Notes: generated by a model from the letters alone, not told the origin. 64,000 nucleotides of DNA from Streptomyces sp. cg36 (GCF_041080675.1 NZ_CP163520.1:2728001-2792000); one strand, 5' to 3'. Counted from the stretch's first letter, positions 53,245 to 63,977 are shown. Program-made: numbers and translations.

Positions 53245-56139
53245 TTAGCCGCCGCTGGTCCCGGCGCCGCTCGACCCCTTGGCCTTGGCCTCGGCGTCGG
53301 CGGCCCGCTGGAGCGCGGCCTGGAGGTCCGCCTGGGCCTTGCCGTACGCCGTGAAGTCGCCCTTCTGCAGCGCCTTCTGGCCGTCGTCGTACGCCTTCTG
53401 GGCGTCCTTGATGGCCTGCTCCACCGTGGCGTTCGTCCCGGTGGACGGCGGCTTGGTGGTGTCGGTGGGCGGCTTGGTCGCGGGCGGCTCGGCCCCGTCC
53501 ACGCCGAACACCGCGTTCAGCGCCTGGGCCAGGGTGTCCTTGAAGACGGTCGTCTGCCCGTAGGAGACACCGACCTTCTTCAGCAGCGGATAGTTGGCCG
53601 AACCACCGCGCGCGTACACCGGCTCGATGTACAGGAATCCGCCGCCCAGGGGCACGGTCAGCAGATTGCCGTAGTCGATCTCGGAGTCGCTGCCGCGCAG
53701 GTTCCGCACGAACTCGGCGACCTCCGGCAAGCTGTTCAGCTTGCTCTGGACCTGCTGGGGGCCCTGCACGTTGTCCGTGACCCTGAGCAGTCTGATCGTG
53801 CCGTAGTCCTTGCTCGCCGCGTCCGCGTCGATCGCCATGAAGCCGCCGAGGTTCGGCCGCCCGTTCGGGGTGAACGTCGTGGTCAGGGAGAACTTCTTGC
53901 CCTGGTCCTCGGCCCCCGGCATCTTCATCGACAGGTAGTACGGCGGAACCGCGACGCCGTCCTTGTTGGTCGGGTCGTCCGGCACCTGCCAGGCGTCACT
54001 GCCGCTGTAGAACTGCGCCGGGTTGGTGACGTGGTACCGGGTCAGCAGCTCGCGCTGGACCTTGAACATGTCCTGCGGGTACCGCAGGTGGGCCAGAAGG
54101 CTGGGCGGAATGTCCGCCTTCGGCTTCACCGTGTGGGGGAACGCCTTCATCCAGGTCTTGAGGACCGGGTCCTGGGTGTCCCACTGGTAGAGCGTGACCG
54201 TGCCGTCGTACGCGTCGACGGTGGCCTTCACCGAGTTGCGGATGTAGTTGACCTGGTTCTGCTGCGCCATCACCGCGCGCTGGCGGGTGGTCAGCGAGTC
54301 CGCCGTCGTCTCACCGAGCGTCGTACGCGAGGCGTAGGGGTACCCGTTGGTCGTGGTGTACGCGTCGACGACCCACTGGATGCGGTCGCCGACCTTGGCC
54401 GGGTACGGGTCGCCGTCGATGGTCAGCCACGGGGCGACCGCCTCCACGCGCTGCTTGGGCGTGCGGTTGTAGAGGATCTTCGAGCCCTCGCCGATGGCTC
54501 CCGAGTACAGGATCTGCGGCTCGCTGAAGGCCACCGCGTACGCGGCGCGGTTGAAGGGGTTGGAGAGGCTGACGCCGCCCTTGCCCTTGAAGCTCGTCGT
54601 CGCCTGGCCCTTGCCCTCGGCCTCGTAGTCGAGCTCCTTCTGCGGACCGCCGACGATCGAGTACTGCTCGGTCTTCTCGCCGTAGTAGATCCGCTGCTCG
54701 TACCCGTTGAACAGGCCGGTGGTGGGCAGCCCCGACTCGGTGAAGTCGGGCGCGCCGTTGGAGTCCACACTGGTGCCCTTGGCCGCGATCATGCCGTAGC
54801 CGTGGGTGTACGTGAAGTGGTCGTTGATCCAGTTGCGCTTGTCGATGCCGTTGAGGTTGAGCTCACGCAGACCGACGACGGTGTCCTGCTCCTTGCCGTC
54901 CTTGTCGGTGTAGCGGTCCACGTCCAGCGGCACGGCGAACTGGTAGTACTTCCGCTCCTGCTGGAGCTGCTGGAACGCGGGCGTGACCACGTTCGGGTCG
55001 ATCAGCCGGTAGCTGGCGGCCGTGTCCGCGTCGGCGCGCAGCTTGGAGTTGTCCTCGGCGGCCGTGGTGCCCTTGTAGTCCTTCACCTCGGTCGCGTCGA
55101 TGCCGTACGCCTTGCGGGTGGCGTCGATGTTCTTCTGGATGTACGGCGCCTCCTTGGCCTGCTCGTTCGGCTGGACCTGGAACTTCTGGACGATCGCCGG
55201 GTAGAGCCCGCCGATCAGGATCGCCGACAGGACCATCAGGCCGAAGCCGATCACCGGCAGCTGCCAGGTGCGGCGCCACAGCGTCGCGAAGAAGAGCAGC
55301 GCGCAGATCACCGCGATGCAGAACAGGATCGTCTTCGCCGGAAGGTAGGCGTTGGCGTCCACGTACCGCAGGCCCGTCCAGTTGCTGCTGGCCTTGAAGT
55401 CACTGGACTTCACCGCCAGCCCGTACCGGTCGAGCCAGTACGCCACAGCCTTCAGGGCGACGAAGACGCCGAGCAGCACCGACAGGTGCCCGGTGGCCGC
55501 GCCCGTCGCGCGCGCGCCCGGGCTGGTGATGCGCAGCCCGCCGTACAGGTAGTGCGTGAGGGCGGCGGCGATCAGGGAGAGCACGGTGGCCGCGAAGCCG
55601 AAGCCGAGCAGGAACCGGTACCAGGGCAGGTCGAAGGCGTAGAACGACACGTCCAGGTGGAACTGGGGGTCCTTCTGGCCGAACTGCACCCCGTTGACCC
55701 ACATCAGCCAGGTGCGCCACTGCCCGGAGGCGGAGGCGCCGGCGATGAGGCCGACCAGCGCGGTGATCCCCAGGAGCAGCCACTTCTTGAACGGGGCGAT
55801 GCCCATCCGGTAGCGGTCCAGGCTCTGCTGCTCCAGCGACATCGCGCTGAGCGGCGGTCGCAGCCGGTGCGCCAGCCAGATGTTCACCCCGACGGCCACG
55901 GCCATCAGCACGCCGAAGAAGGCGAACAGGCCGATCTTGGTCCACAGGGTGGTGGTGAAGACGGATGAATAGTGCACCGAGCGGTACCAGAGCCAGTCCG
56001 TCCAGAATCCGGCGAACATGACGAACGCCATGGCCAGCACGGCCAGGACACCCAGTGTCATGAGCAGGGTCCGGACCCGGCGGGACGGCCGGCCGACTCT
56101 GATCCGTGGCCCGGACGGGCCTCCGCCGCGGTCCGGCAT
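53245..56139 (-). CDS. UPF0182 family large membrane protein
   Basis: The protein has 964 residues. Seven membrane helices occur in the first 330 residues ([52 protein letters not shown]). A long extracytoplasmic domain follows with repeated Tyr/Trp-rich blocks ([37 protein letters not shown]). The tail is Pro/Thr- then Ala/Lys-rich and probably coiled ([19 protein letters not shown]). COG1615/UPF0182 has no known activity. ATG 56139 lacks a strong ribosome-binding site. Confidence 0.88.
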   Translation of the reverse strand: MPDRGGGPSGPRIRVGRPSRRVRTLLMTLGVLAVLAMAFVMFAGFWTDWLWYRSVHYSSVFTTTLWTKIGLFAFFGVLMAVAVGVNIWLAHRLRPPLSAMSLEQQSLDRYRMGIAPFKKWLLLGITALVGLIAGASASGQWRTWLMWVNGVQFGQKDPQFHLDVSFYAFDLPWYRFLLGFGFAATVLSLIAAALTHYLYGGLRITSPGARATGAATGHLSVLLGVFVALKAVAYWLDRYGLAVKSSDFKASSNWTGLRYVDANAYLPAKTILFCIAVICALLFFATLWRRTWQLPVIGFGLMVLSAILIGGLYPAIVQKFQVQPNEQAKEAPYIQKNIDATRKAYGIDATEVKDYKGTTAAEDNSKLRADADTAASYRLIDPNVVTPAFQQLQQERKYYQFAVPLDVDRYTDKDGKEQDTVVGLRELNLNGIDKRNWINDHFTYTHGYGMIAAKGTSVDSNGAPDFTESGLPTTGLFNGYEQRIYYGEKTEQYSIVGGPQKELDYEAEGKGQATTSFKGKGGVSLSNPFNRAAYAVAFSEPQILYSGAIGEGSKILYNRTPKQRVEAVAPWLTIDGDPYPAKVGDRIQWVVDAYTTTNGYPYASRTTLGETTADSLTTRQRAVMAQQNQVNYIRNSVKATVDAYDGTVTLYQWDTQDPVLKTWMKAFPHTVKPKADIPPSLLAHLRYPQDMFKVQRELLTRYHVTNPAQFYSGSDAWQVPDDPTNKDGVAVPPYYLSMKMPGAEDQGKKFSLTTTFTPNGRPNLGGFMAIDADAASKDYGTIRLLRVTDNVQGPQQVQSKLNSLPEVAEFVRNLRGSDSEIDYGNLLTVPLGGGFLYIEPVYARGGSANYPLLKKVGVSYGQTTVFKDTLAQALNAVFGVDGAEPPATKPPTDTTKPPSTGTNATVEQAIKDAQKAYDDGQKALQKGDFTAYGKAQADLQAALQRAADAEAKAKGSSGAGTSGG

Positions 56140-56275
56140 CTGGAAAGCCAAGGTGCGCACCTCGAAGATTCGCTGTCGATTGAGCAGGCCCCGCGATCGT
56201 AGAGCCCACTCATGCAACTTACTGAGGCTTTACTCAGTTCCCGATCCCGGGGTGAAAGAGGGCAGGATGTTGTTC

Positions 56276-56833
56276 ATGTCCAATGTTTCCCCCTCCGGCC
56301 CCCCGATGGCCGCGAGCCCGCTCACCCGCGCCGTGCTCGAAATCGACGAGTACGCCTCCGGCCTCGGCTGGGACCAGCCGGCCCGGCTGTTCGCGCTCGT
56401 CGACACCGCACGGCTCCGCACCCAGGAGCCGGGCCTGGCCTCCCAGCTCGGCCTCGACGAGGGCGACAGCGCCGCCGCGCTGACCCCCATCGAGCAGGAG
56501 GAGATCCCGGCCGGCCGCCCCCTCGACGAGTTCCTGGGCACCATCGCCTGGCCCGACGCGGTGGTCGGCTGCGCGCTGACGGTGGAGCGGCTGATGCTGC
56601 CCCCGTCCGCCGAGACGTCCGTGCCGGAGGGCCTGAACGACAAGCAGCTGGCGAAGTGGGTGGCCAAGCACCCCGACCGCCAGGAGGTCCGGATGACCGT
56701 GGCGGTGCTGCGCGACGGCGCCCGCGAGTCGGCGGTGCGGCTGCGCGAGAAGGACTCGGCCACCGAGGTGCTCACCGGCGCCGGTCTGGTGCCGGGGCTG
56801 GCCGAGGCGCTCTCCGCGACCTTCGCGGACTGA
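56276..56833 (+). CDS. PPA1309-family conserved protein
   Basis: The protein has 185 residues. Sequence such as LTRAVLEIDEYASGLGWDQP, ARLFALVDTARLRTQEP, IAWPDAVVGCALTVERL and HPDRQEVRMTVAVLRDGARE is conserved in actinobacteria and called PPA1309-like. The function is not known; no membrane or catalytic motif. ATG 56276 is chosen; 56267 is an in-frame alternative. It is divergent from the UPF0182 gene, as usual for this pair. Confidence 0.85.
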   Translation: MSNVSPSGPPMAASPLTRAVLEIDEYASGLGWDQPARLFALVDTARLRTQEPGLASQLGLDEGDSAAALTPIEQEEIPAGRPLDEFLGTIAWPDAVVGCALTVERLMLPPSAETSVPEGLNDKQLAKWVAKHPDRQEVRMTVAVLRDGARESAVRLREKDSATEVLTGAGLVPGLAEALSATFAD

Positions 56834-57000
56834 CACGCACGCGTGGAGCGGGCGCCCGCACCGGGCGGGCGCCCCCTTCTACGCGTCTACGCGCGCGGGG
56901 CGCGGCTCTCGCCGTGGCCCGCCACGAGGCTCGGAATCGCGCTCGCCCTACGCGCGCGGAGCGTGTGCAGCCTCGCTCCACGCGCGCGGCGCGCGGTCGG

Positions 57001-58089
57001 TCACTTCGCCGAGCAGCTCGGCAGACCGGCCGAGTCCCCGGTGCGGATCTTCTCCAGCGCCTTGGTGGCGTCCGCGATGGTGGCGACCTTGACCAGGGTC
57101 AGCCCGCCGGGCGGGTCCGAGGCGGCTGCGGCGCAGTTGTCGACGGGCGTCAGGAAGTAGCGGGCGCCCGCGCTGCGCGCGCCGATCAGCTTGAGCTCGA
57201 TGCCGCCGATCGGACCGACCTTGCCCGTGTCGTCGATCGTGCCGGTCCCGGCGACGAACTTCCCGCCGGTCAGATCGCCGGGGGTGAGCTTGTCGACGAT
57301 GCCGAGCGCGAACATCAGGCCCGCGCTGGGGCCGCCGACGTCGCTGAGCTTGATGTCGATGGAGAACGGGAACGTGTGGTCGGTCCCGGCCTGGATGCCG
57401 ACGATCGCGCGGTCGCCGTCCTTGGCCTTGTCCGTGGTGATCGTCACGTTCTCGGTGCCCTCGGGCTCCTTGCCCGCCTTCTCGGCCGCGGCGGCGTCCT
57501 TGGCGGGGACGACGGTGAAGACCACGTTCTGACCGGGGCGGTGCTTGGTGACGAGCTTGGCCACGTCGCCGGGCTCCTTGACGGCCGAGCCGTCGACCGA
57601 CTTGATCACATCGCCCGCGTGCAGCTTGCCCTGGGCGGGGCTGCCCTTGACCACGGACCCCACGACGACCCGGGACTTCACCGGGATCTTCAGCTCGCCC
57701 AGGGCCGCCACCTTGGCGCTCTCCTGCGACTGGCTGAACTCCTCGGCGTTCTCCTGCGAGGACTGCTCCTCGGTCTTGCCGTCCGGGTAGAGCGTGTCGT
57801 GCGGCACGATCTTGTTGTCGTGGGACAGCCAGCCGTAGACCGCCTCGAACAGGTTCATCTTGTAGTTCGCGCCGGTGACCCGGACCGTCGTCATGTTGAG
57901 GTGACCGGTCGTCGGGTACGTCTTGTGCCCGGAGATCTGGAGCACCGGTTCGCCGCGCGCCTCGCCCAGGGTGTTCACCGTGGGACCGGGGGACATCTCC
58001 GCGTACGGCACTTTGATGAGGACGCCTGCGCAGAGCAGCGCGATCAGGATCAAGGTGGAGGCGAGCATCGTCGCGGTGCGGCGTGGCAT
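57001..58089 (-). CDS. PDZ/Lon-like (S16) membrane-anchored protease, YlbL type
   Basis: The protein has 362 residues. One N-terminal membrane anchor (TMLASTLILIALLCAGVLI). A PDZ domain at about 145-215 (VVGSVVKGSPAQGKLHAGDVI). The S16 domain has the catalytic Ser in DVGGPSAGLMFALGI and Lys in GGIELKLIGARSAG. Such proteins degrade or process extracytoplasmic targets; the B. subtilis relative YlbL removes a cell-division inhibitor. It is on the strand opposite the PPA1309-type gene, converging with it. Confidence 0.9.
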   Translation of the reverse strand: MPRRTATMLASTLILIALLCAGVLIKVPYAEMSPGPTVNTLGEARGEPVLQISGHKTYPTTGHLNMTTVRVTGANYKMNLFEAVYGWLSHDNKIVPHDTLYPDGKTEEQSSQENAEEFSQSQESAKVAALGELKIPVKSRVVVGSVVKGSPAQGKLHAGDVIKSVDGSAVKEPGDVAKLVTKHRPGQNVVFTVVPAKDAAAAEKAGKEPEGTENVTITTDKAKDGDRAIVGIQAGTDHTFPFSIDIKLSDVGGPSAGLMFALGIVDKLTPGDLTGGKFVAGTGTIDDTGKVGPIGGIELKLIGARSAGARYFLTPVDNCAAAASDPPGGLTLVKVATIADATKALEKIRTGDSAGLPSCSAK

Positions 58090-58224
58090 GGAACGACAGT
58101 ACGGGACGTGTCTGTCAGTGCACCGCCGGGGCCGGTCCGTCCGGGGAGGACGGGCATCCGCCGTACGGGCCCGGCGCGGGGAGCGCGCCCGTGGGGGCCG
58201 GGCGGGGAGGAGCCGGGCGGGAGG

Positions 58225-58395
58225 TCAGGCGGGCTCGGTTCCGGAGTGGGATTTCTCCATCGCCTCTCGGAAGCGGCTGTAGCCGTCGAGTTCCGCGACG
58301 TCGCCGGAGGTGCGATTGCGGGCTGCCCAGCTCGCCCATATCGCCGCGCCGACAGCAGCGAAAAGCGGAATCAGCAGCCAGGCGAGAGCAGCCAT
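58225..58395 (-). CDS. Small single-pass membrane protein
   Basis: The protein has 56 residues, starting at ATG 58395 with GGAGG five bases upstream. One hydrophobic helix (LAWLLIPLFAAVGAAIWASWA) is followed by a charged tail (RTSGDVAELDGYSRFREAMEK). The composition and clean ribosome-binding site indicate a real gene. The DGYSRFREAME tail is typical of a conserved streptomycete hypothetical family. Function unknown. Confidence 0.8.
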   Translation of the reverse strand: MAALAWLLIPLFAAVGAAIWASWAARNRTSGDVAELDGYSRFREAMEKSHSGTEPA

Positions 58396-58650
58396 CCCGT
58401 CCTCCCGTCCCCAAAGAGCGACCGCAACCGCGGCAACTGACAGATCAGCAGATTAACCATCTGCGAGATCAACGCTCCCGGCAGGGGTGCGGTTACGCAA
58501 ATCGGGGCGGATCCCCCCGACAGGGTTTCAGACCCCCGAACCGGACAGCCCGTTCACCCGTTGGGGGCACCTCGTGGAGTGATCATCGGATGCCGGAGCC
58601 GGTCCGATGATCATCACGCGGACCCCGGTCCCGGGGCCCGCCGTCAGGCT

Positions 58651-59112
58651 CTAGGCGCCGACCCACTCGTCGGTCCCGTCGGAGAACTGCTGGTGCTTCC
58701 AGATCGGCACCTCGTGCTTGAGGTCGTCGATCAGCCGGCGGCACGCCTCGAACGCCTCCGCGCGGTGCGGGCAGGAGACGGCGACGACCACCGCCAGATC
58801 GCCCACCCCCAGATCGCCCACCCGGTGGACGGCCGCCAGCGCGCGGACCGGGAACGCGGCGGCGACCCGCTCCGCCACCCGGCGCATCTCCGCCTCGGCC
58901 GTGGGATGGCACGAGTACCCGAGCTTGGCCACGTCCGAGCCGCCGTCGTGATCGCGCACGGTGCCGACGAAGAGCGCGGTGCCGCCCGCGGAGGAGTCGC
59001 CGACCGCGGCGAACACCTCGTCGAGCGAGAGCGGGGTGTCACGGATCTCCAGCAGCCGGATCGGGTCCTGCGCTGCCTGCTCACCGGGATGGTCGGGGTA
59101 CGTGCGTGCCAT
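58651..59112 (-). CDS. moaE: Molybdopterin synthase catalytic subunit MoaE
   Basis: The protein has 153 residues. FVGTVRDHDGG, LAAVHRVGDLGVGDLAVVVAV and the C-terminal VPIWKHQQFSDGTDEWVG contain the conserved Arg, His and Lys residues of MoaE. It adds the dithiolene sulfurs to precursor Z using MoaD. No moaD or other molybdenum gene is next to it. ATG 59112 is preferred over the longer start at 59160. Confidence 0.93.
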   Translation of the reverse strand: MARTYPDHPGEQAAQDPIRLLEIRDTPLSLDEVFAAVGDSSAGGTALFVGTVRDHDGGSDVAKLGYSCHPTAEAEMRRVAERVAAAFPVRALAAVHRVGDLGVGDLAVVVAVSCPHRAEAFEACRRLIDDLKHEVPIWKHQQFSDGTDEWVGA

Positions 59113-59190
59113 GGGGCCATCGTGCCGTACCGCGCGGACATCCCGGTATTGCTCGTTCACCCGGTCGCCACGACCCTCCGTAGGAGGGTC

Positions 59191-60297
59191 CTACAGACCC
59201 CGGCGCTTGCGGGCCCTGCGCACCACCGCCGCCGCGCCCAGCAGGGCCACGGTCGCACCGGCCGCACCGGCCGCGGTCGCGTCCTTGCGGCCCAGCCGGC
59301 GTCCCGCCACGGTGTGCCGCCCCGCGACCTCCTCAAGAAGCTCCGCCAGGACCTCCTCGTTGGTCCACTGGGGCCGCCAGCCCGCGTCGTGCAGCCGCCC
59401 GACGCTGACCACCCAGGGGTGCATCGTGTACGCCAGGTCGCCGGCCGGGGACGGCGTCAGCCCGATCCGGTGCAGCCGGGCCGCCGCGCCGAGCGCCACC
59501 GCCGAGGGCAGCTCCATCCGCCGGATCCCGCTGAGCTCCTCGACCTCCTCCTGTTCGAGCCAGCCGTCGCAGCCCACCGCGAACTCCCCGTCGACCTTCT
59601 CCAGCGCCGCGTACTCCAGCGCGCTGCACAGGTCGTCGACGTGGCAGAACTGCCAGGTCGGCCGGGATCCGGCGACCACCAGCAGGCGCGGCGACTCGAA
59701 GTAGCGGGTGAGCGCGGTGTCGGTGCCGCCGACCAGGACGGCGGGCCGCACCACGGTCACGTTGAGCCCGGGGTGCGCGCGCGGGGCGCGGCGCCCGAGC
59801 CGCTCGATCTCCAGCAGGTCGCCCACGCCGGTCGCCTCGGCGGTGGCGCGCAGCTCGGCGTCCTCGGAGAGCGGGATGTCGTTGTCGGGCAGCGCGCCGT
59901 AGACCATGGCCGAGGTGCACAGCACGACCCGGTGGACCCCGGCGGCCGCCGCGGCGGTCAGCACCGTCTGGGTGCCGCGCACGTTGTAGGCCGTACGGGC
60001 GGCGTCGTCGGACTCCAGGTCGAGGTCGAGCGCCAGGTGCACCACGACGTCGGCGCCGCGCAGCTTCTCGGCGATCGCCGGGTCGCGCACGTCCAGGACG
60101 TGCCAGGTGGCCTCGGAGACCTCGCCCCGGCGCTCGTCGATCGCGATGACCTGCTTGATCTCCTCGGACGCGGCGAGCCGCGCGGTGAGCAGCGCGCCGA
60201 TCCCGGTCGCGGCACCGGTGACCGCGACGACGGGACCCCGCGCTGCTGCGGGGGAAGGGTTTCGCGCTGCGCGAACCTGCGGATCTGGGGAACTCAC
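59191..60297 (-). CDS. NAD-dependent epimerase/dehydratase family protein
   Basis: The protein has 368 residues. The Rossmann motif VVAVTGAATGIGALLTARLA lies near residue 25, then AIDERRGEV, DVVVHLALDLDLES, NVRGTQTVLTAAAAAGV and STAMVYGA-like sequence (CTSAMVYGALPDND). The C-terminus has a hydrophobic, then basic tail (AGATVALLGAAAVVRRARKRRG) that may anchor it to the membrane. The exact reaction is unknown. GTG 60297 is chosen; ATG 60363 is possible. It is divergent from the metalloprotease-like gene. Confidence 0.85.
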   Translation of the reverse strand: MSSPDPQVRAARNPSPAAARGPVVAVTGAATGIGALLTARLAASEEIKQVIAIDERRGEVSEATWHVLDVRDPAIAEKLRGADVVVHLALDLDLESDDAARTAYNVRGTQTVLTAAAAAGVHRVVLCTSAMVYGALPDNDIPLSEDAELRATAEATGVGDLLEIERLGRRAPRAHPGLNVTVVRPAVLVGGTDTALTRYFESPRLLVVAGSRPTWQFCHVDDLCSALEYAALEKVDGEFAVGCDGWLEQEEVEELSGIRRMELPSAVALGAAARLHRIGLTPSPAGDLAYTMHPWVVSVGRLHDAGWRPQWTNEEVLAELLEEVAGRHTVAGRRLGRKDATAAGAAGATVALLGAAAVVRRARKRRGL

Positions 60298-60487
60298 CGG
60301 GCGTCTCCAGCGGTTGTCTTCAGTACGTACACGAATGACGCGTACGGACCAGGTGACGTCCATCCTGCCGCAGGCCAAGAGTCGGCGGAGCACCGAGCCC
60401 TTATCCGGCCCGGATGTCTACGCTGGTGGTGTTGGTGGGCAGTCGCCGTCGGCAGAGAGCCGGCGGCCCTAGGAGCCGAGGAAACCC

Positions 60488-61918
60488 GTGAGTGACAACC
60501 CATTCGGATTCGGCCTTCCGCCGGAGGAGCCGGAGAACGGCGACGAGGGCAAGGAGAAGGGCAAGGGCAACCAGGGCGGCCCGGCGAATCCGTTCGGGTT
60601 CGGTGCCGGGGCCGGCGGCGCGGACAATCCGTTCGCCGCGATGTTCGGTTCCATGAACCCGAACGACCTGGGAGCCGCCTTCCAGCAGCTCGGCCAGATG
60701 CTGAGCTACGAGGGCGGTCCCGTGAACTGGGACATGGCCAAGCAGATCGCCCGCCAGACGGTGGCCCAGGGCACCGCGGACGGCACCAAGGACGAGAGCG
60801 TGGGCCCGGCCGAGCGAGCCGCGGTCGAGGAGGCCGTGCGCCTGGCCGACCTGTGGCTCGACGGAGTGACGTCGCTGCCCTCGGGCGCGTCCACGGCCGT
60901 CGCGTGGAGCCGCGCGGAGTGGGTCGAGGCGACCCAGCCCGCTTGGAAGGAGCTCGTCGACCCGGTGGCCGAGCGCGTGGGCGCGGCCATGGGCGGGGTG
61001 CTGCCCGAGGAGATGCAGGCCATGGCGGGCCCGCTGATCGGCATGATGCGCTCCATGGGCGGCGCCATGTTCGGCCAGCAGATCGGACAGGCCGTCGGCG
61101 TCCTGGCGGGCGAGGTCGTCGGCTCGACGGACATCGGGCTGCCGCTGGGCCCGGCCGGCAAGGCGGCGCTGCTGCCGCTGAACATCGACGCGTTCGGCAA
61201 GGACCTGGGCGTCCCCAAGGACGAGATCAGGCTGTACCTGGCCCTGCGCGAGGCCGCCCACCAGCGGCTCTTCGCCCATGTGCCGTGGCTGCGCTCGCAC
61301 CTGTTCGGCGCGGTCGAGGGGTACGCGCGGGGGATCAAGGTCGACACCGCGAAGCTGGAGGACGCGGTGGGCCAGCTCGACGTGTCCAACCCGGAGCAGC
61401 TTCAGGAAGCCCTCCAGCAGGGCATGTTCCAGCCGGAGGACACCCCGGAGCAGAAGGCCGCGCTGGCCCGTCTGGAGACGGCCTTGGCGCTCGTCGAGGG
61501 CTGGGTCGACGCGGTGGTCCACGAGGCCGCCAAGCCCCGTCTGACCTCGGCCGACGCGCTGCGCGAGATGCTGCGCAGGCGCCGGGCGACGGGCGGCCCC
61601 GCCGAGCAGACGTTCGCCACGCTGATCGGCCTCCAGCTGCGTCCGCGCCGGCTGCGGGACGCCTCGCGCCTGTGGGCCTCGCTCACGGACGCGCGCGGGG
61701 TCGACGGCCGCGACGACCTGTGGGAGCACCCGGACATGCTGCCGACCGCCTCCGACCTGGACGACCCGGACGGCTTCGTCCACCGCGAGCAGCTGGACTT
61801 CTCCGAGATCGACAAGATGCTCGGCGAGGCCGCCTCCCGCAACGAGAAGCCCGGGAGCGACGGCACGGGCAGGGCCGACGGCGGCGAGGACGACGAGCGC
61901 AAGGGCGACGACGGCAAG
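60488..61918 (+). CDS. Zinc-dependent metalloprotease-like protein (DUF2342/hydrolase family)
   Basis: The protein has 477 residues. The N-terminus has two NPFGFG blocks in a Gly/Glu/Lys-rich stretch, then the core: WDMAKQIARQTVAQG, WVEATQPAWKELVDPVAERVG, FGQQIGQAVGVLAGEVVGSTD, YLALREAAHQRLFAHVPWLR with a zincin-like helix, and EGWVDAVVHEAA. The acidic tail ends DDERKGDDGK. The family is usually annotated as zinc metalloprotease or F420-related hydrolase without proof. GTG 60488. Its stop overlaps the NUDIX start by 4 nt; the stop extends to 61921. Confidence 0.8.
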
Positions 61919-62439
61919 TGAGCCTGCACGAGGACGCGGTCCTGGTACTGAAGGCGTACGAGGACCAGCCGGAGCTGCGCCGGACATATCTGGACCATCT
62001 GTCGGCGCATCCGGACGGCATGTGGAAGGCGTGCGCGGCCGGGCATCTGACGGCGAGCGCGCTGGTCGTCGACCCGGAGCGCGAGCGGGTGCTGCTGACG
62101 CTGCACCGCAAGCTCAACATGTGGCTGCAGATGGGCGGCCACTGCGAGCCGCAGGACACCTCGCTGACGGCCGCCGCCCTGCGCGAGGCCACCGAGGAGT
62201 CGGGTGTGGCGGGTCTCACCCTGCTGACGGGCGGCCCCGTCCGCCTGGACCGCCACCCCATCCCGGCCCCCTGCAACTGGCACCTGGACGTCCAGTACGC
62301 GGCGCTCGCCCCGGCCGGCGCGGTCGAGGCGATCAGCGACGAGTCGCTGGACCTGCGCTGGTTCGGCTACGACGAGGTGGCGACGGTGGCCGACAAGTCG
62401 GTCGTCCAGCTACTGGAGGCGACCCGGGCCCGGCTGTGA
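61918..62439 (+). CDS. NUDIX hydrolase
   Basis: The protein has 173 residues. The Nudix box GGHCEPQDTSLTAAALREATEESGV is intact, with the catalytic Glu cluster in REATEESG. It cleaves nucleoside diphosphates linked to another group; the substrate is unknown. GTG 61918 overlaps the preceding stop (GTGA), so translation is coupled. Confidence 0.9.
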   Translation: MSLHEDAVLVLKAYEDQPELRRTYLDHLSAHPDGMWKACAAGHLTASALVVDPERERVLLTLHRKLNMWLQMGGHCEPQDTSLTAAALREATEESGVAGLTLLTGGPVRLDRHPIPAPCNWHLDVQYAALAPAGAVEAISDESLDLRWFGYDEVATVADKSVVQLLEATRARL

Positions 62440-62460
62440 GCCGCTGACGGCGGGCACGGG

Positions 62461-62492
62461 TAAGGGGCGGTCGCCATGGCGACCGCCCCTTA
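62461..62492. terminator. 32-bp perfect palindrome between convergent genes
   Basis: TAAGGGGCGGTCGCC followed by ATGGCGACCGCCCCTTA is exactly self-complementary. It lies between the NUDIX gene and the convergent AIM24 gene, so it can stop transcription from both sides. Confidence 0.8.
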
Positions 62493-62510
62493 CCGCTGTG
62501 CCGACGGGGG

Positions 62511-63266
62511 TCAGCTCCAGGCGTTGCCCTGGTTCTGGGCGTGGGCGCCCTGCTGGCCCACGCCGTACTGGGCGCGCAGGCCCTGCCCGATCACCGCGTT
62601 CTGCGGGGGCAGCACCTCGCTGGGCTGGACGAGCGCGAAGCCCTGCCCGAGGAAGCTGAGCTCCCAGCCCTCGCCGGTGTTGCCGCGGCGCCGCCAGACG
62701 CCCGTGGAGTGCGTCTGCGCCTGCATCTGCACCCGCAGCGAGGTGGACCAGGCCACGATCGCGTCCGCGTCGGCGTTGACGTACTTGTCCGGGGTGACCT
62801 GGAGCATCAGCGGCTGCCCCGAGGTCATCAGGACGACCTTGCCGGTGCCGGTGATGTTGAGCTGGTACTTGCCGGTGCCGGAGACGCCGTACTGGCTGTC
62901 CACCGCGAGGACCTCGTAGTGCAGCGAGGAGTCCATCGCGAGGACGTAACCGCCGTCGACGGTCAGCCCGTCCCGGTCCACGTCCACCACATGGACGTAC
63001 TGCGCCAGATTGGCGAGGTAGACGGTGCCCTGGCCGGAGACGCGCATCAGGTCCAGGCCCTCGCCGGTGTGCACGCGCGCGTTCTGCTGGCCGCGCGACT
63101 GGTACTCGCCGTCGAACTCCATCAGCCCCTGGTAGGCGACCATCGAGCCCTTGCGGGCGAGGATGTCGTCGTGGCCGGTGAGCACCACCCGCAGCAGCTG
63201 CGCGTTCTGCGCGCTGTAGCGCTCCTGCGACTGCTGTTCGGTGTAGCTGAAAAGCGGGCTCTGCAT
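62511..63266 (-). CDS. AIM24 family protein, copy 1
   Basis: The protein has 251 residues. AIM24/TspO-like beta-barrel features: ARKGSMVAYQGLMEFD, GEGLDLMRVSGQGTVYLANL, VDRDGLTVDGGYVLAMDSSL, GWELSFLGQGFALVQPSEVL. AIM24 proteins are conserved but of unclear function; in yeast mitochondria they affect membrane organisation. It follows a second AIM24 gene by 17 nt on the same strand. Confidence 0.88.
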   Translation of the reverse strand: MQSPLFSYTEQQSQERYSAQNAQLLRVVLTGHDDILARKGSMVAYQGLMEFDGEYQSRGQQNARVHTGEGLDLMRVSGQGTVYLANLAQYVHVVDVDRDGLTVDGGYVLAMDSSLHYEVLAVDSQYGVSGTGKYQLNITGTGKVVLMTSGQPLMLQVTPDKYVNADADAIVAWSTSLRVQMQAQTHSTGVWRRRGNTGEGWELSFLGQGFALVQPSEVLPPQNAVIGQGLRAQYGVGQQGAHAQNQGNAWS

Positions 63267-63283
63267 GGTGTGTTCGCTCCCCC

Positions 63284-63964
63284 TCAGCCCCGGGCCCGCA
63301 GGCGGTCGGTGCTGTCCTCACTCGGCTGTACGACGACGATGCCCTGGCCCGAGAAGGCCATCTGGTACGCCTCTCCGCTGCCCCGCCCGATCAGCGACGA
63401 CGCCTTGAAGCTGCGCTTGCCCTTCACCTTGAGGTTCGGGGACCAGGCGACGAGGGCGTCCGGGTCGACGTACGTCTCGTCCTCGCCGCTGCCGCAGTCG
63501 ACGACGACCGGGGTGCCGCGCGAGGTGAGCGCGACCCAGCCGGTGCCGGAGATCTTCACGTTGAACAGGCCCTGTCCGGCGAACTTGGCCAGTCCCTTGA
63601 CCCGCTCCACGCCCCACTGGAGGCTCGCGTCGAAGGCCAGCACATTGGTGCCGTTCACCGACAGGGCGTCGTTGTTGAGCTGGACGACGACCACATGGGC
63701 CCCGTAGTCGGCGAGGTAGAGCAGTCCGTCGCCGGTGCACTTCATCAGCGGGGCGCCCTCACCGGTGATCCAGTCGCGGGCGATCTGCCGTACGGCGGGC
63801 GGGTTCGGCTCGTACTGGACGAACCCCTCGTAGGCGACCATCGAGCCCACGCGCGCGAAGAGGTCCTGTCCGGTGGTCATGGCCACCTTCAGCATGGCGC
63901 TGCCGTGGTTCTCCATCCGGGCGGCGACGGGTGCGGGGGCGTAGCCCGCGAGTTGCTGGTTCAT
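63284..63964 (-). CDS. AIM24 family protein, copy 2
   Basis: The protein has 226 residues. The same pattern as the neighbour: ARVGSMVAYEGFVQYEP, GEGAPLMKCTGDGLLYLADY, NNDALSVNGTNVLAFDASL, YQMAFSGQGIVVVQPSED. The second half differs, with a basic KVKGKRSFKASSLIGRG segment. ATG 63964 follows GGGAG. It is the middle of at least three tandem members. Confidence 0.88.
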   Translation of the reverse strand: MNQQLAGYAPAPVAARMENHGSAMLKVAMTTGQDLFARVGSMVAYEGFVQYEPNPPAVRQIARDWITGEGAPLMKCTGDGLLYLADYGAHVVVVQLNNDALSVNGTNVLAFDASLQWGVERVKGLAKFAGQGLFNVKISGTGWVALTSRGTPVVVDCGSGEDETYVDPDALVAWSPNLKVKGKRSFKASSLIGRGSGEAYQMAFSGQGIVVVQPSEDSTDRLRARG

Positions 63965-63977
63965 TGATCGGGCTCCC

